Shown one piece after another: positions 1-12,577 of a stretch of DNA of 64,000 nt (position 1 is its first letter; the number at the start of each line of letters is the position of its first letter). This stretch comes from Apodospora peruviana. Lineage: Eukaryota; Ascomycota; Sordariomycetes; Sordariales; Lasiosphaeriaceae. Location: NCBI GenBank assembly GCA_033439685.1, contig JAUEDM010000003.1:3502001-3566000 (forward strand), read 5' to 3'. Below the pieces are notes generated by a model that saw nothing but the letters and a program-made list of their open reading frames with translations, was not told the origin of the DNA and did no database searches. The translations under genes were made by a program, and so were the position numbers.

Positions 1-311
1 GTCTCCTAAACTCCATCCATTCTCCGGACCCAGCCGTCCAAGTTCTCATGATCAGTAGACATTACAAATCAACCAGCTCTACTAGGTCGACTGAAGGATT
101 GGATTGTTAATCAGTTGAAGATTGTGGTGGAAGCGGGACTGTGCATGATCTGGTGCGGTAGTCTTTGTCAATGGCATTGGTGTGGCTCTGTTGAACCGAA
201 GCGGTCGAATATGACCGGCTGCACCAGGTGTGAACGAGCACAAAGGACAGAGGACCAATTCAATACCCCAGTTTTGTGTCATTCAAGTCATATCAGGCAG
301 CATCTTCCCAT
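1..311. other. 3' flank of the NACHT gene
   Basis: This stretch lies downstream of the stop codon of the minus-strand STAND gene. The short open frames here lack family motifs and overlap one another. I see no gene; it probably holds the 3' untranslated region and terminator of that gene. Confidence 0.4.
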
Positions 312-3300
312 CTACCCACACGAAATGAATCCTTTTCTGTTCATGTTCAGCGCCCCTCGAATCTGCACAGAAAGCGACTTATCCGCAGCGACAAAGCAGC
401 CACGCAGGGCCTGATAGTCGTCTTCTCCGACCGATGCCTCTCGTTTCACTTCCTCAGATCTCGAGTCGACCTTGGGATCCCACATTCGCCAACCATCCGA
501 TCTGGGGACGCTCCATCGAATCACCGTCGGACGCCGGTCATCAACATCATTGTAATCATCAACCTGGCTCTGCCTCATGTCTGGTGGACTGAGGACCATG
601 TACAAAAGGTCGTCTGGTTTTGAAGTGCTCGATTGATACAAGAGTCTGGGGCTTCTCTGGCTGGTGGAAGAAGGGATGAAGATCCGCTGCGCAAGTGTCT
701 GGACCTGGAGGCCATCCGACGATGCATTCGGGTTGTTGACTGTATTGAAGAGGTTGAACCTCAGAACCTTGACATTGCAAGTCAAAAGTGGAAGACAAAT
801 GTAGAGTATGTCGTCAGACCATTGAGTGCATGCATACGGCATGGTCAGGAAGCGAGGGTGACCTCGAAACTGGTAGGTAACAGTTCTGGTCGAGCAGCAT
901 GATCTTAGCTGCAGGCGTTTGAGTGCCACGATGTATAATTCTTGGTCGATATGGAATGATGACAGGGTCACTGTGATCTTCAACATTCCTGCGCCGTCTG
1001 GCTCGGAATTGGCGACCAGAGAGTGCAGGACTAGTCCATCAAGGGAAAACCGGACCTCTGTTTTTGTGGTCAGCAAAACAGCTCGTAATCCTGTCGCGAA
1101 GCAAAACATACCTCGAATTAGTGGAAACAAAGCTTTGGATGGCTGCGCAGTAAGTGTCTCGACAGGCTCGGGAAGAACAAAACTTTTAGTCTTCCCACTG
1201 GATATGTCAAGCATGCACAACTCGTGGCTTTGAATACTCCAGGCGAACAGTGGCTGGACTGGATGGAATGAGCCTGTGACTTGAGCCTTTTGTCCTTTAC
1301 TCGTTGCTTTACTCGGAGTCCAGATTGGCTTCCCCGTCTCGCTGATCACAACCAAAACGGCTTCGATAATTTCCAGGTCCGGATCACTCTGATCGCTCGA
1401 TAGTTCTGGATGATCCGAGCCTTCGTCGGCGCTACTGTCTTCGTCCTCGTCATTTTCTTGATCTTCATCCTCCTCCTCTTCTTCGTCAAACTCGTCCTCA
1501 TCCTCATCTTCGTCCTCAACTTCGGACTCGTCATCCGATTCAGCGCTGTTGGAGGAACTTTCTGGCTCGGCATACTTCGTTGGTTTTGTAGCAGGCTGAG
1601 TCGAACGTACCATATAATACGCGACAGCTTGGGGTCCGCTGCCTGCTGAGCGCCGGATCTGTGTCACAACACTCCAGGAAGAAACTTGAAGTCCAGGAGC
1701 AGGGGAACCGCTCTCAGACAGGTTAGTTGGTGCCGTATACGACACTATCTCCCCGGGCGTCATAATCTTGACTTCGAGAGTCTTCAAACTGATTGCAAAC
1801 GTCCCATGTGGTGAGGCAATAGGCCCAGTATCGAAGTGATTAATGTGGTGGGCTTCGTTGTGGAATAGGGATGGGAGTGATCCCACGGCGTCGGGTTGTT
1901 TTGAGAAAGGAGCGGAGATACGCCATTCGATATACTCCTGCTTGGTCTTCCGAGTGTGAATCAATCGCGTTTTGAGGACGCCCTTGACTGCTGCCACAGC
2001 ATTTACACTCAAGGAACTGTCCTCCATCAGCTCAAGTTCTTTGGTTAGTGCCATTCTCTTGGTCCCTTTATCCAATAACTTCGCTCTTCCCGGGAAATGA
2101 TCCGCACCGGATGGATGCATCGGCAGGTAGCAAAGGGCGTCGTGTCCCGACGAGAGTGATTCGTACCATTCCACAATAAACGAATGGAAAGCCCGAGCCA
2201 TCTTGCGACAATCGTCAGAGTCCTCGCTGTCTCCAAGCCAGGATGGGATGACCCAGCCAACGTGGTCGTCTGGATTCCAAGTAGGCCCCTGTACGGTAGT
2301 GGCGTAACCGCAGTTTGACATACGAATGTATCGTGCGAAGAGGTAACGAGCCACGCGAATCTGCACCCGCACACAATTCCAAAAGGCCGGGCTCCGGACA
2401 AAGTCATGGACTTCATGCCGGAGCTCAGGGGATGGTCTGTCACAGTAACTGAGGTGTAGATGCCAGAAGACGGCGGCATATCGGAGGAATGCATGATCTG
2501 GATCGGTTTCAAAGTTTTCCGGAGGACCACTCAGGGTCCAATAGCGTTTGTATTTGAGGTAAGTCAGACAGTTGCGACCCATTTCGAGATCCGCAATCTT
2601 TTCGGCCATAAAGTATTTGCGAAGGTGGCTCGGGACATCAAGTTTCTCTGGGTCTCCAAAGAGAAGGTCTTGCACGGATTTGTGACCAAGTTTGACGACA
2701 GGATTCGTCTCGGTTCCTCGAGTAGAGCGATCGAATGTGATGAAGGAACCACACAGATCTTGAATGAGGTCTCTCCGGGGAACGCGATCGGCAGAGTAAT
2801 CTTCACTGTTAGGTCCAATGGCCAGAGCATCGAGTAATTCGTGCAGCGACAAGGGCTGTGCGACGATGACGAGAATCAATAGGGTACGTCTGTAACAAGC
2901 TGGTTAGCTTGGACATTATCGAACTTTGTTGTGTCGCTAGCAAAACGAACCTGGCAAGCTCCTGTTCTCGTTCAGAGCGCTTTTCGAGACTCTCGAGACT
3001 ACGAAGGTAGCAACCCGTCAGACCCGAAGGAAATGCGTTCATCTCTTCCTCGACTTCCGCTTCCGTGGTAAGGTGGAGGCTGAGGACGGTATCTGCTCTG
3101 AGCTTGGCGCACAGAAAGTTACCCTCCGAATCCTCCGCTAACTTGTCGACTGAGTAAGATGATGACCTGTTCCCAAGAAGCCGGTCCTTGAGGTAGGTTG
3201 CAATGTCCTCCGTGAGGACCTGCTCGGTCGGCGTAACCTCTATGGCGCCCAGGTCTGCCATTGTTGTGACTATTGGTCCCTCCTTTCTGCTGGTAAAGAA

Positions 3301-4722
3301 CCACTTCGTGATCCCGTGTCGTTGCGGAGCTGACGAGACCAGGCGTTTGATCATGTCAAGCATGGGCTGTCCTCCTTCGTCCCCTGGAAGACACTCATCC
3401 AACCCATCGACAACAATGTGTACGCGCTTGTTGACACTTAACAGTTCGTGAACGACCTGCTCCAATGTCTTGTGGTAGGTGAGATGGGCTGCATGGTTGT
3501 CCAGCTCTTCTTTGAAAATGTTGATCAACTTGTCTGGAATCTTCGGAGTGATTCGCAGTAGCTGAAGAGCGATCGATCGAAATGCGTTGAGTGGCTTCTT
3601 GCGAATGGGATCGTCGAAGGAGCATAGATAGTACAGAACCTCTTCTCCGTTTTGCTTGATGGTGTTGGCCACATACGAGGCGAGCACTGTCTTGCCACCG
3701 CCAGGAGGTGCATTATACCACAAGATGGAGCTTCTTTTCGCCTTGTACCACGAATCGTACCCTGCGTCGGTGAAGATCCACTCGCAGGTTCCGTGATGTT
3801 GGAGGGCTAGTCTGTCTTGGAGTTCTCCCCTGGTGTCGAGCTTTGAAGGATCCTCTCCAGCTCTGATCCAGGCAACAATGCATTCTCTTTGCTGGTCTGA
3901 AAGTTGTCAACTCGCGAAGCAGGGTAGAAGAAGGGAGGATGGGCTGCTTACCAAGTCGGATTTGGTAGTTAAGCCTAGATTCCGTGGCTTGGACCAGACA
4001 CTGTATCCTGATTCGGTCTTCCTTGATGGTACTGAGGCAGTCCTTAATCTTTTGATCGATGGGACGAAGCACCTCCTTTGCTAGCGTCTTTAGGACTGTT
4101 GGGTGGTTGGTTAGATACGAGTCGACGATGGTCCCCAAGACAAAGTTCACGGATGGCACATACCGTTTCCTGACAAGAGCTTGGTCGACTCCCGCCAGAA
4201 TTGCAAGATGTTGATATAGGCCTTGGTCAGATTCTGTTTCAAATCCTGAGACTCTTGGTGGGCCTGTAGAAAGAGCTCATAGCAGCGAAGATAGGTGTCG
4301 ATTTCGCCGATGGCATCCAGGACCGAATTAAAAGCTTCGTTAACTTTAAGAGACACGGCGATTATCACGCGCGCTCCGGCAAAGATAACACCCACGGCGA
4401 GGGGGCTTGCTTGAAGGAGGCTTTCGCAACATTTGGCCATGCCTGTCAGCGAGCGCACGAACGGCTCAAGTTTGTTGAGGACTTTGACGGCCATGCTTTG
4501 CTTTCGCTTAGCGGCGACATGGCGCACGAATTCGATCAGATCCTGGGCGCATCGCTCTGGTGTTGATGTTTGGCTATTGGGTTTCTGGCGCAGGGCCGCG
4601 ATGGCCTGGAAGTATGGGCCCTTTGCATCTTTCTGCGTCACATCGGCCAGAAACCGGTCGATGGCAGTCGCAAACAGCGTGCTCAATGTTGAAGACTCTA
4701 ATTGGGCCATGGGAGCGGCCAT
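312..4722 (-). CDS. DUF7708-NACHT STAND (NLR-like) protein
   Basis: Model of four exons: 4722-4164, 4095-3952, 3896-2951 and 2889-312, joined by GT-AG introns of 68, 55 and 61 bp, giving 1408 residues. Residues about 40-190 resemble the fungal DUF7708 domain that precedes NACHT modules. A NACHT NTPase follows, with Walker A PPGGGKT near residue 300 and Walker B HIVVDGLDECL near 398. The C-terminal half has no ankyrin, WD40 or TPR repeats that I can recognise; an acidic Asp/Glu tract covers about 990-1040, and the strand-rich sequence after it could be a degenerate propeller. STAND proteins act as ligand-triggered oligomeric switches in fungal non-self recognition and cell death; that role here is inferred from the family. 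The start at 4722 was preferred over an in-frame codon at 4935 because the domain begins shortly after it. It is divergent from the AAA gene. Confidence 0.8.
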
Positions 4723-5254
4723 GGTGGAGAGCGGCCTACATCGGCTGTTTTCTGTTGAATCTTGATGATTGAGTTTGAAGCTTGGAAACAGCACGGTAGG
4801 CAGTCGCGACTTGAGGTTGTGAGGTTCGAGGTTGACAAGTTGCGCGCTGCGCAGGAGTTGACCGACAATGGTTCGCACCCTCCCATCCCCAGTTGACCTG
4901 CAGTGACAGGATGCACCAGTGACCAAGGCAACCACAACCGGCTAGCCGCTGATTATGCACGGCCGGGGTATCACCCACGACCAGTATTCCGGAGGTACTT
5001 ATGTAAAATCCGTACGCGTGCTGCGGCCACCAAGGGCCAAAATTGGTGCCCTCCCAGGCTCCCCCACGCCCATTTCAGACTAGCTGGCTGCCCAACCTCC
5101 CGTGTCCATCATGCTCCGGGGCACCTGTTGTGGCCCGGTTCTATCACGGAGCTGTTCCGGAGGCCCCTCCGATCGCCGCACTCTCTACGGATTAAATACC
5201 CTCATTCCATGCATATTGGCGAAGCTCCCCGAATCCAAGGTAGTGGGAACCAAA
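4723..5254. promoter_or_regulatory. Shared divergent promoter region, NLR / AAA ATPase
   Basis: These 532 bases separate the start codons of two divergent genes and contain no convincing exon of their own. Both genes probably draw their promoters from here, so co-expression is possible. I did not identify a defined TATA box or operator. Confidence 0.45.
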
Positions 5255-7443
5255 ATGTCGAAGACGTCAACTCCAAATTCGCCCGTGGGCGCGCGATGCG
5301 AGCAAAAGGTGTACCAGAAGCGATACAACCGCAAGACGGATCGGAATGAGGTGGTCGAGGTGCCCGCATTGAGTTCTGAGTCCCTTGACGATGAACAGGA
5401 CCTGAAAAGGGAATACGCTCTCGTCATCCACGAGGTTTATGACAAGAAGCACGAACGTGTCAACACCATCGTCGGCGTCAACTCGCCCTTCATTCTCAAA
5501 GCATTCCGAGATGTTGTTGGTTCCCATCCCACAGTGGCCTCGGACTTCCAGCGGCCCGTTGAACTCGAAAGCCCCTTTCAGATGCTCGTCCATCACTGGG
5601 ACAAGCTCGACGCCTACCGCAACGAGACCGACGACGATGACGTCCGCATGCATCTGCATCTTCTCTTCGACTTCATGAACGCTGAACTCGGTCAAGATCG
5701 CGAGAGGATCCTGGGCATGGTCCAGAAGCGCCAGATCAGTTTCAAGGCCACCTGGGCCATCTTTGTGCCAGGCGAGCTCATTATCTGTGCCGATAGTGGC
5801 CACCCTTGGCTCTTGCGGTGTACAAAGACGGCCTACGAGGAGTACAACAACCGAGGTCCTGTGTGTCACGTCTATGGCCAATACACCGACTTTAACGGAG
5901 AAATCTTTGGCGATGCCGAACACCAGATTGACCTTATCCAGAAGCGCAGCTTCGGCGGTGATAACCCGGCCAACATTACCGATCTTGGTATCTACCCGTT
6001 CAAATTTTGGGAAGGCGACCACGAGAAATTGCAAAAGAGGCTCACAGAGCGAGGAAGGAAAATGCTCGAGATACGTGGCGCGTGCTTCAAATATTACAAT
6101 GGGATTGCCAAGTACCTCAAGACGCCTCCGTACGACTACTACGACAGTGACCTGGACCTTAGGGCTGGCTATTGGATTCCATTCCTGGTTCGTAACTTTC
6201 TGGCCCTCACCATGAGAAGAGCGTTGCTGATGAAGATGGGTTTTAGGAAACCGGCAGGATCGTACTTGACCGCGTTCTGTGCGAGAAAGAGACGTATCTC
6301 GCACGAACAGACGTCAAAGTGAATCCCGACTCCGAGATCATGCTCTGCCCTCCGTTTGCCTTGGGGTACTCGCCTACGCGCAAGGTATGGGCTCGCTACT
6401 TCATCGATAGTCTGAGCGAAATCGACTGGAAGCCAAGCCCCTGGGAGTCCTTGATGCTTCCGGACAGACAGAAGCGCATCCTGAAAGGCCTGGTGGAGTG
6501 CCACATCTTCCCGGACAACCCTCATGAAGAGGCGGAGCAGAAAGGCAAAGGGCTCGTCATTTTGCTTCATGGTAGTCCCGGATCAGGAAAGACGTTGACG
6601 GCCGGTGAGTTTAATTTCTCTTCACTTCCTCCAAGTGCAATAGGCCGTGCAAGACAGACTGCTGATAGCCTCACGCTATTTTAGAGTCCGCAGCAGAAGC
6701 CTCTCATAGGATCATCATCACATCATCTGTTGGCGAACTCGACAAGGATAATCGAGCGTCGTCTTTCGAGTGGCGCCTGAAGGAGTTACTTCGGTTCGCC
6801 ACTGCATGGGGGGCAGTTCTGCTCTTGGACGAGGCAGACGTCTTTCTAGAGAGGCGCGAGGAGACTGCCGGGAACGAAAAGAAGAACGCCCTGGTAGCCG
6901 GTAAGTCTTCCAACAAATCTTGACGCTCACATAAACCTATAATGTGCTCACATACCCAATTCGCTCCTGTCAGTCTTCCTCCGGCACCTGGAATATTTCT
7001 CGGGCATTGTGTTTCTCACCACGAACCGCATCCGCGCCTTTGACGCAGCCATGAAGTCGCGCATCCACCTTGCGCTTGGTTATGGACCACCCACTCTGGA
7101 AGCCCGACGACTTCTGTGGCTGCAGTTCCTCAACTCGGTGCCCGACGGCGAAATCGACATGGTCCCGGACGAGGATGTTGATCACCTTATGATCGAGAAG
7201 CTCAACGGACGCGAGATTGCCTATGTCGTCCACACTGCGCGCACTATTGCGCGTTCCCAAAAGGTACCGCTGCAGCTCGAACATCTGCTCGATGTGTTAG
7301 AAGCGCGAAGGGAATTTGATGCGTCCTTAAAGGACGCGGCGAAAACGATGTCACTGTCAACGGCGCCCTCAGTCCACGAGACGACGTCCTTCAAACGACA
7401 AGATTCGATACTGTATGATGGAAGAGCTGAGTTCAAGTCATGA
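5255..7443 (+). CDS. DUF7025-AAA+ ATPase
   Basis: Exons 5255-6187, 6247-6604, 6685-6900 and 6974-7443, joined by GT-AG introns of 59, 80 and 73 bp, give 658 residues. The N-terminal half matches the fungal DUF7025 domain found before AAA modules. The AAA core has Walker A HGSPGSGKT near residue 420, Walker B AVLLLDEADVFLE near 470 and a sensor-1 stretch IVFLTTNRIRAFD near 515, followed by an Arg in MKSRIHLALGY that fits the arginine-finger region. No signal peptide or membrane helix is visible. Cellular role and substrate are unknown; many fungal genomes carry numerous copies. The start was chosen at the ATG with an A at -3 after the upstream frame loses domain similarity. A 345-codon open frame on the opposite strand is a shadow. 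Confidence 0.85.
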
Positions 7444-8917
7444 GTGAACAGAGAGCTCATGCGTGGCTGTGTTTGAGCTCTGATCTAGGATAATCGGGAA
7501 ATGTATCTCGTACCGTCTTTTCACCTTGAATAGCCTTCGTCAGGACCGGTGTAATCAGTCGGCAATTACAAAGTCACATGACGCTGTTTGACCACAGCCC
7601 CTGATTTTCCAACCACGTGTAAGCACGATCGTTCAAAGAGATCGCAGATTCATGCCGCTATTTTTGGATCTGGCTTGATGTAGCCTCCCAGAGCTCTTGC
7701 ATATGACGACGCCATTCCACTCCATTACAGACGAGCCCGCTCCGCAGCAGTGATAGGGCTGAGTTAGTCGCGTCAAGACCCGAAGGGTAGCATGGTCTTT
7801 TGTTTTATCCAGTTTGACACAGTAACACTATCAGGAAGGTTCCCCCACACGTAACAGCAGCAGTGTCGAGAGCGCAGACTTGGACAGCCGCCGCCAGGGC
7901 TGGGAGGCTCAAGGCCAATTTTGTCTCAGTATCCAGCCATCGTGACGCCATATTCCATGTCGACAACTAACAGCAATCTCGACCAAAGCCATGTATAAAT
8001 CAGCCCTTGCCCCATACAATATAATTATTTCCATTCTCATTTTCATTCAGCATCACATCAACAAAATTTTCCACTAGACAAGTTCAAACTTCAGACTTCA
8101 GCACCCGAAACTTAACCTTGGTCGCTCTTTCATAATGGCCCAAAGTAACCCCCTTATCGCCAGCACCATCCCGGCGCCATCAAAATCTTGGTCCTCGGCA
8201 TGTGTGCCATTCCCACCACATCCAGCAGCACTAGTACAGACTCCTCGACCTCCATCATCAACAACAAGCACCGCACAACCACCATCCAAGCGCCGGGCCC
8301 AGCGACATCATCCTCTTCGACCTGACCCATAAAAGACCTTCCCGTCAAGTTAAGGATCAGTCTAAAACCCTCCTCTAGCTAGTGCCTCCGCAAATTACTT
8401 GGTGCGTGATATCCTTCAATCTCATCCCCCGTCGACCGCTCAAATCACCACACCACGCAGGCATGCGGTTGCAATGGCCACTATCAATAGGGAATTAGAA
8501 AATGAAATAGGAGCTGGGGAGGATGATATTTTAGGGCTTCGGACTGTTGGAATCTCCGATTGCGGTATGATAAAGGCGGCCGCCGCGGCCCTGTCGCCGG
8601 CCACAGACTGGATCCGTCGAAACGAATAAAGCAACAGCGCTTAAACAGCAAATCCGGCATTTGATGACCGCTTTCAAGACCTCAATCCAGTTTATTCATT
8701 GCTGAAATTTGGCACGGGTTTCAGAATCGCCAACAATACGGCGGGTTTCTTCGTTGGCGAGGAAAAGATTGCTTCCTGTAAGAATCGATGAGGATGCTTG
8801 TATATTTAAGTTTCGGGCTTCCGCGCCGAATTGCACGAAGTCCAGAAATGAAGAGAAAAAGGGGAAGAATAAAGACTCAAAATTAATTTCGTGACGATCG
8901 ACCGCAACGCAGACGAA
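7444..8917. other. Intergenic region with a weak candidate small ORF
   Basis: About 1.5 kb between the AAA gene and the fructosamine kinase-like gene. Near 7992 there is a TATA-like TGTATAAATCA, then a CT-rich leader and an ATG at 8135 opening 65 codons (to 8332) of Pro/Ser/Thr-rich sequence with no family I know. Promoter-like context makes a small transcribed gene possible but the protein is low complexity. The rest shows nothing recognisable. Confidence 0.25.
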
Positions 8918-10289
8918 ATGAAAGCTGAGCTACTGCCGACCCCGGCGGCGTTGGCCATGAAAGAGATAACAGCGCGGCGCACCATCTCCACCAACGATGC
9001 CAACACTCAAACAGAATGGTTAGAGTTCTTGAGGAAACGGGACTCGGGATTTCCGATAAACGAAGCCGTCATTGAAGGTTTGTTGCTGGTTTACACTCCA
9101 TTCCTAGGTACCCAACTGAGCATCAAATATTTATAACTATCGAAGCCGATCTAATCAAGACCGTTTATGCTAATCATCATCAGCCCTTCCCCGGGGGAGC
9201 ACGCTCAGCTCGGTCGAGCCCTTTGGCTTCAGCGCTCACTCGACGACGGGGAAGCTCTGCGCCAAGAACGGATCGAAAGAAACCCTATACTTCGTCAAAG
9301 TCGCACAAGGCGAGCGCGGTCGTGTCATGCTCCATGGCGAGTTTGAAGCTTCCAAGACCGTCTACAACACCATGTCGGACTTTATCCCAAAGCCGATCGG
9401 CTTCGGAAAGTACTGTCATGATGATCACACCGAGAATGATGACGACCGGACATGCTATTTTTATATTTCCGAGTTTATCGACATGGACGTCGCTACCGCG
9501 CCTGATCCCGTCGAGTTCACTAGGAAGCTCGCGCACCTGCACAAGACAAGCCGGTCGCCGACGGGCAAATTCGGGTTTCACGTGCCGACGTGTGACGGCG
9601 ACAAGCCGCAGATCACCGACTGGCAGGAGAGTTGGCCAGTCTTTTTCCGAAGTCTGTTTCTAGGCGTCTACGAGCTCGATCGCAAGCGCAATGGTCCGCC
9701 GATATCGCCGGACTACGAGCGTGTGGTTGGCCAGGTTGCGTGGAAAGTCATACCGCGTCTGCTTGGATCTCTCCGCGAAAGCACCACCGGACGGCCGATA
9801 AGACCTTGCATCATTCACGGTGACATGTGGGAGGGCAATATGGGGATCATCAACGAGACCGGCCGGACCGTCCTCTTCGACGCCGGCGGGTACTTTGCGC
9901 ACAACGAAATGGAGCTGGGCCACTGGAGGTGCGAGTTCAGTTCCGTTTTTAGGCATCGGGTGTATGTCGACGAGTACAAGAAGCACCATCCGCCCGCGGA
10001 GCCGGTGGCGGAGTTTGAGGATCGGTTGAGGCTGTACTGTCTCAAGGGTACGTTGAACTACTCGTCTGGGAGGGTGAATACCAGGCATAGAAGAACGTCA
10101 GTAACTCAATGCCCTTGCCTTTGAGGTGAGGTGAGGTGAATGAAGATAAGCTAACCGATACTTAGAGCATATAATCACATGCTGTATCTTTGCGAGAAAT
10201 ATGCTCCGCTCGAAGGTGTGGGCGGTATGTATGACCCATCGGTAGACCCTTGGATTACCGGGTTTTCGGTGATGCCTCATTCGGATTGA
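8918..10289 (+). CDS. Fructosamine kinase-like protein
   Basis: Exons 8918-9077, 9184-10047 and 10168-10289 (introns 106 and 120 bp) give 381 residues. The N-terminal part EAVIEALPRGSTLSSVEPFG, followed by a YFVKVAQGE strand, matches the start of the fructosamine/ketosamine-3-kinase fold. The catalytic loop is IIHGDMWEGNMG and the metal-binding segment is LFDAGGYFAHNEMELG; the C-terminal helix AYNHMLYLCEKYAPLEGVGG closes the family pattern and appears only after the last splice. Family members phosphorylate sugar-amine adducts so that they fall apart, a protein-repair role; fungal substrates are uncertain. The first codon is the ATG at 8918, because the frame upstream opens only with GTG. It is convergent with another kinase-fold gene. 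Confidence 0.82.
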
Positions 10290-10518
10290 AAGTGTTCACA
10301 CAGAATTTGCTTGGTAATACCTTATTAAGTAGCATTAGAATGGACGGAAGGTGCTTTTGCATTGGACTAGAGTTGGTCAATTACCTAGGTATTTACTCGG
10401 CTATTAGACCTAGGTAAGCAGGATAGGTATATAGAACATCATCTTGCAGTAAACGGATGATGGCTGTTGGGATCCCATCGCCGGCAGGTACTCGATAGTA
10501 GCGCACCCTGTGGTCTGT

Positions 10519-11703
10519 TTACTCCCCCCTTCCCCCACCAAACAACCCCCCCAAAACACGCCCTTCAAACCACTTCCTATTCCCCTCCCACCCCTTGACA
10601 ATCATATCCCTCCCAAACCCAACAACCCCCTCCACATCCCCCCTCTCCCCCCACCCATCCACTGTCCCCCCAACAACCACCAAATGACATCCAATATGAA
10701 CCAACGTCCTAAACACCTTATCCTCCCCTCCCAACGGTCCATATCCCTCGACAAACCCCTCGATAATCCACTCACCAGCGTCAATATCCTTGAACAACTT
10801 GAGCATATACAACTCGGCAATCATCTGCCCTACGTCGCGGACAGGCACGCCTAGGGAGATAACCTCCCAGTCTACGACAAAGACTGTGGTAGGTTCCGGT
10901 GGTGCTTCGCAGTCCATCTCTTTATCAGGGATCAGGATATTCCCCGTCCAGAAGTCGCCGTGGACGGCTTGGAGGGTAGAATCGTCGGCTAGTTCTTGAT
11001 CGGCCATGGATTTGACTTGTTCAAAGACTTGTCTTGCCTGGGGAAGGATTGCCGGAAAGGTATCGACCAGTTTCAGGAGGGAATCGTAATAAGTCTTGTG
11101 TTTAAGCATCTGCAGGATTTTATTCTGAAAGGCGATGGTATGAATGGATGGTCGTGAACGTGCAGTGCTCGGAAATCGCTCCTTGGCCGCCCAAACGGCT
11201 GTCCAATCATGAAAGGTCTTTAGCCAGATGCCTAGGCTGTGTCCAAGGGCGAGACATTGGGGTTTCTTGGAGGGGTTGGTGTGCGGTTCGTAGTACTTGA
11301 GGGCGTAGTTCTTGAGGTCGATGCCGGTGGGGAGGTATTCCTGGACTTGGGTGTGGGTTTCGCGGTCGAAGTGGTGTTGCTTGGGGGTCCGTACGGTACA
11401 CCAGGGGGGTGATGGTGAGGTGGCCTTGGGGGATGTTTGGATTTCGTGGAGAGCGACATTCTCAACGTTGCAGCGCGTGAGGGGGAGGGAGAAGGACTCG
11501 TTGGTGCGGACGAAGGGCTCGCCGTGTTTGATTAGGACTTGGTGGGTGTTGTCTGGTGGGAGTGGGTTGGAGAGGTGGCCGCGGAAGACGTAGTTGGCGT
11601 TGCCGCCGGCGAGGGGGATGAGTTCGTCGCAGCTGTAGGGGGTTGAGGTGAGTGCGGCTTTGACTTTGGCGGCGATTTCGTCCATGGTTGCTGGGGGAAC
11701 CAT
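10519..11703 (-). CDS. APH-family phosphotransferase (kinase-like fold)
   Basis: Single exon of 394 codons. It shows the aminoglycoside phosphotransferase/choline kinase fold: an N-lobe with LAGGNANYVFRG and the strand HQVLIKHGEPF, the catalytic loop AVHGDFWTGNIL and the metal-binding Asp segment VFVVDWEVISLG. Overall length and motif spacing resemble fungal APH proteins and methylthioribose-kinase relatives. The substrate cannot be read from sequence, and most fungal members do not confer drug resistance. The C-terminus is Gly-rich. A second in-frame ATG lies six codons downstream. The gene is convergent with the fructosamine kinase-like gene, 229 bp apart. Confidence 0.78.
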   Translation of the reverse strand: MVPPATMDEIAAKVKAALTSTPYSCDELIPLAGGNANYVFRGHLSNPLPPDNTHQVLIKHGEPFVRTNESFSLPLTRCNVENVALHEIQTSPKATSPSPPWCTVRTPKQHHFDRETHTQVQEYLPTGIDLKNYALKYYEPHTNPSKKPQCLALGHSLGIWLKTFHDWTAVWAAKERFPSTARSRPSIHTIAFQNKILQMLKHKTYYDSLLKLVDTFPAILPQARQVFEQVKSMADQELADDSTLQAVHGDFWTGNILIPDKEMDCEAPPEPTTVFVVDWEVISLGVPVRDVGQMIAELYMLKLFKDIDAGEWIIEGFVEGYGPLGGEDKVFRTLVHIGCHLVVVGGTVDGWGERGDVEGVVGFGRDMIVKGWEGNRKWFEGRVLGGLFGGGRGE

Positions 11704-12577
11704 TGAATTGGTTGAGTGAGTTGTGTTTGATGTTGAAGTTTTTGGTCCTTGATGGGTTGCCTGCCTCCCTTAAGATCTTTGACTGGTGGTAGATTTGTCT
11801 CAGGCGGGGTACCTTACAGGTATGTACAGTACCAATACACCAGCAGAAGCGGGCAACCCCCCAAATTTCGGCGTGAGTCACTGATCAACTCATGAGTGTC
11901 CCATACCTGTCACCCAATGAAAGAGAATAATTATGTGGAAACCAGACTCACGTTTGGAATTACGGCGTTCTTGGGGCCAGATGGTGTGTAGAGGCAGAAA
12001 GCAAGGTCAGAAACAGGTGGATGCAGTGTTTGATCTACTTGAATTTCGATATATACGCCTTACGCTGTTAGCATGGTTGATTCCAGGCACATTAGCAGCC
12101 CAAGCTTGATATATGCGTCCAAAGGTGAATAAGAAAAAGACGACTCTCGATGCACGTTTCTTGCGCTGATCATTGCTAGTGGATAGTCCATGTTTTTCCA
12201 GCATATGTATGCACCACGGCCCTGGGGGAGATAGCTGCCTTAGGTAAGGGAGTGTCACGCTCCAGGTTGTTATATTGCCGGGTAAGTGTCCAATGTTTGC
12301 GTGGTGATTGCTGTGTCCTCATAGGATTCTTGCAGGTGTCATAGTGACCGAGCTGCATGCACCACGTAACACAAGGCATAACGTGATGCCAGAACATGCA
12401 AAACGGAAACAGTTGTATGAAAAGCTGATTAAATCCCACATCGGCCAAACTCTACACCGAAATGGGAGGGAGGGGACGTAGACGGCCATCAAGATACTTT
12501 TACTCTCGTCCGCCCTCGGCTGAGGAGGAATTAGCAGCCAGAAAATCCTGTTGGAAAATCACCTATCATCAGTCATC
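11704..12577. other. Intergenic region
   Basis: Upstream flank of the APH-like gene and of the degenerate NLR-like gene. Small open frames on both strands show no family motifs. I see no gene, RNA or repeat here. Confidence 0.4.

Noticed and set aside
1410..1649. Hydrophobic plus-strand frame that looks like a membrane protein
   Set aside because: It is the reverse complement of the acidic Asp/Glu tract of the NACHT protein; GAX codons read backwards give Val/Ile/Phe/Leu.
5267..6304. 345-codon open frame antisense to the AAA gene
   Set aside because: It mirrors the coding exon of a well-supported gene, has no family motif and arises from codon bias on the other strand.
8135..8332. 65-codon Pro/Ser/Thr-rich frame behind a TATA-like box
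   Set aside because: Promoter context is suggestive but the protein is low complexity and matches nothing; not listed as a gene.
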